A stretch of DNA of 44,817 nucleotides from Pseudomonadota bacterium (lineage in GTDB: Bacteria; Pseudomonadota; Gammaproteobacteria; Steroidobacterales; Steroidobacteraceae), in NCBI GenBank assembly GCA_018241505.1, contig JAFEDS010000003.1, positions 46,650 through 91,466 of the forward strand. Direction: 5' to 3'. Under the pieces are notes generated by a model. It was not told the origin of the DNA and did no database searches. It worked only from the letters and a program-made list of their open reading frames with translations. Shown in pieces: positions 44,106 through 44,817 of this stretch; the first letter of the stretch is position 1, and each line of letters starts with the position of its first letter. The translations under genes and the position numbers were made by a program.

Positions 44106-44134
44106 ACTCGCGGGTAGAAACGTTACCCGCGAGT
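44106..44134. promoter_or_regulatory. Perfect 11-bp inverted repeat before prpC
   Basis: ACTCGCGGGTA (44106-44116) and TACCCGCGAGT (44124-44134) are perfect arms around a 7-base loop. An A-tract precedes it, so on the minus strand it resembles an intrinsic terminator with a T-run, but no minus-strand gene lies near. A -10-like TAGAAT (44136-44141) abuts the right arm, which fits an operator covering a prpC promoter. GAGG at 44155-44158 is the prpC ribosome site. Confidence 0.5.
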
Positions 44135-44166
44135 TAGAATGGGTGACTTCAAGCGAGGTCACTGCC

Positions 44167-44817
44167 ATGTCTGACGCCCCAGCTCCCAAAGCCAAGAAGT
44201 CCGTTGCGTTGTCCGGAATCACGGCCGGAAACACGGCCCTGTGTACGGTCGGACGCACAGGCAATGACCTTCACTACCGCGGCTATGACATTCTCGAGAT
44301 CGCCAATACCTGCGAGTTCGAGGAAATTGCGTTCCTGCTCGTGCACGGCAAGCTGCCGACTCATTCAGAGCTCGACAGTTACAAGCTGAAGCTCAAGTCG
44401 CTGCGCGGCCTGTCCGCAGCCGTACGCGCCGCGCTCGAAACGCTGCCCGCCGCCGCGCATCCGATGGATGTATTGCGCACGGGCTGCTCGGTGTTGGGCT
44501 GCGTATTGCCGGAGAAGGATGACCACAACGTCGCCGGTGCACGCGAAATTGCCGATCAGCTCATCGCCTCTTTCGGCTCGATGCTCTGCTACTGGTATCA
44601 CTACAGCCACAACGGCCAGCGCATCCATGTGGAGACCGAGGACGACTCGGTCGGGGGACACTTCCTGCACCTGCTGCACCGGCGCTCCCCCAGTCCCTCC
44701 TGGGTGCGCGCCATGCACACCTCGCTGATTCTGTACGCCGAGCACGAGTTCAATGCCTCCACCTTTGCCGCGCGCGTCATTGCCGGCACCGGTTCGGACA
44801 TGCACTCCTGCATCACC
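44167..44817 (+). CDS. prpC: 2-methylcitrate synthase, N-terminal part (runs off window)
   Basis: The first enzyme of the methylcitrate cycle, joining propionyl-CoA and oxaloacetate. The 217 visible residues follow enteric PrpC closely: KKSVALSGITAGNTALCTVGRTGNDLHYRGYDILEIA, LPAAAHPMDVLRTGCSVLGCVLPEKDDHNVAGAREIAD, YWYHYSHNGQRI and HEFNASTFAARVIAGTGSDMHS. The His of AEHEFNAST is the citrate-synthase-family catalytic position. The ATG at 44167 has GAGG eight bases upstream. The rest, and probably prpB and acnD or prpD, lie beyond the window. Confidence 0.95.
   Translation, partial: MSDAPAPKAKKSVALSGITAGNTALCTVGRTGNDLHYRGYDILEIANTCEFEEIAFLLVHGKLPTHSELDSYKLKLKSLRGLSAAVRAALETLPAAAHPMDVLRTGCSVLGCVLPEKDDHNVAGAREIADQLIASFGSMLCYWYHYSHNGQRIHVETEDDSVGGHFLHLLHRRSPSPSWVRAMHTSLILYAEHEFNASTFAARVIAGTGSDMHSCIT

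Overview
The window reads as chromosomal DNA of a GC-rich Gammaproteobacterium of the Xanthomonadales/Nevskiales/Steroidobacter type. This rests on the GyrB fragment with the Gram-negative insertion, the gene order glnA-DUF4124-glnL-glnG, a complete tatABC, and the secB/glutaredoxin/rhodanese/gpsA and envC/ctp blocks. I cannot name a species. Because it begins inside gyrB, the left end is probably close to dnaA-dnaN-recF and the origin (inference). I recognised no rRNA, tRNA, CRISPR array or intact insertion sequence.

Layout. 1-6.8 kb: the gyrB 3' end converges on a minus-strand series: CaxA-type antiporter, lipoprotein, plsC, glyS, glyQ. 6.8-8.0 kb: a RES/Xre toxin-antitoxin pair with a recognisable promoter and palindromic operator. 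8.1-12.9 kb: the nitrogen regulon block glnA, a DUF4124 gene, glnL (ntrB) and glnG (ntrC). In front of glnA lie a sigma-54 promoter and two NtrC-type sites, so the regulator's likely binding sites and its own gene are in the same block. 13-19.1 kb: MscS channel, OprB-like porin, pyrD, trmL, gpsA, secB, glutaredoxin and a rhodanese-like protein lacking its cysteine. 19.2-26.2 kb: envC, a GGDEF/EAL protein, a carboxy-terminal protease, DedA, MAPEG, SRPBCC and a small holin-like membrane protein.

26.2-34.5 kb is the accessory part. A TonB-dependent receptor with an STN signalling domain is followed, in the same direction, by a 42-codon gene that I read as a lasso-peptide precursor. Its leader ends in a GKAS-x-x-T-K motif, and its 20-residue core begins with Gly and has Glu at position 9. 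No lasso cyclase (C), leader peptidase/RRE (B), isopeptidase or FecI/FecR pair is visible in the window. Next come an AAA-type ATPase gene flanked by gene-poor, AT-richer DNA with broken reading frames, an S41 protease whose general-base lysine is an arginine, and a secreted creatininase-family protein.

34.5-44.8 kb returns to housekeeping and metabolism: hemD, a POT peptide transporter overlapping tatC, tatB, tatA, dtd, a di-haem cytochrome c, an S9 peptidase, an MBL-fold hydrolase, an AcuI/YhdH-like acryloyl-CoA reductase, and the start of prpC (2-methylcitrate synthase), which is cut by the window end. The last two fit a shared propionyl-CoA theme.

The most notable item is the apparently orphan lasso precursor beside a TonB receptor. 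The best-resolved regulatory items are the glnA control region and the toxin-antitoxin operator.
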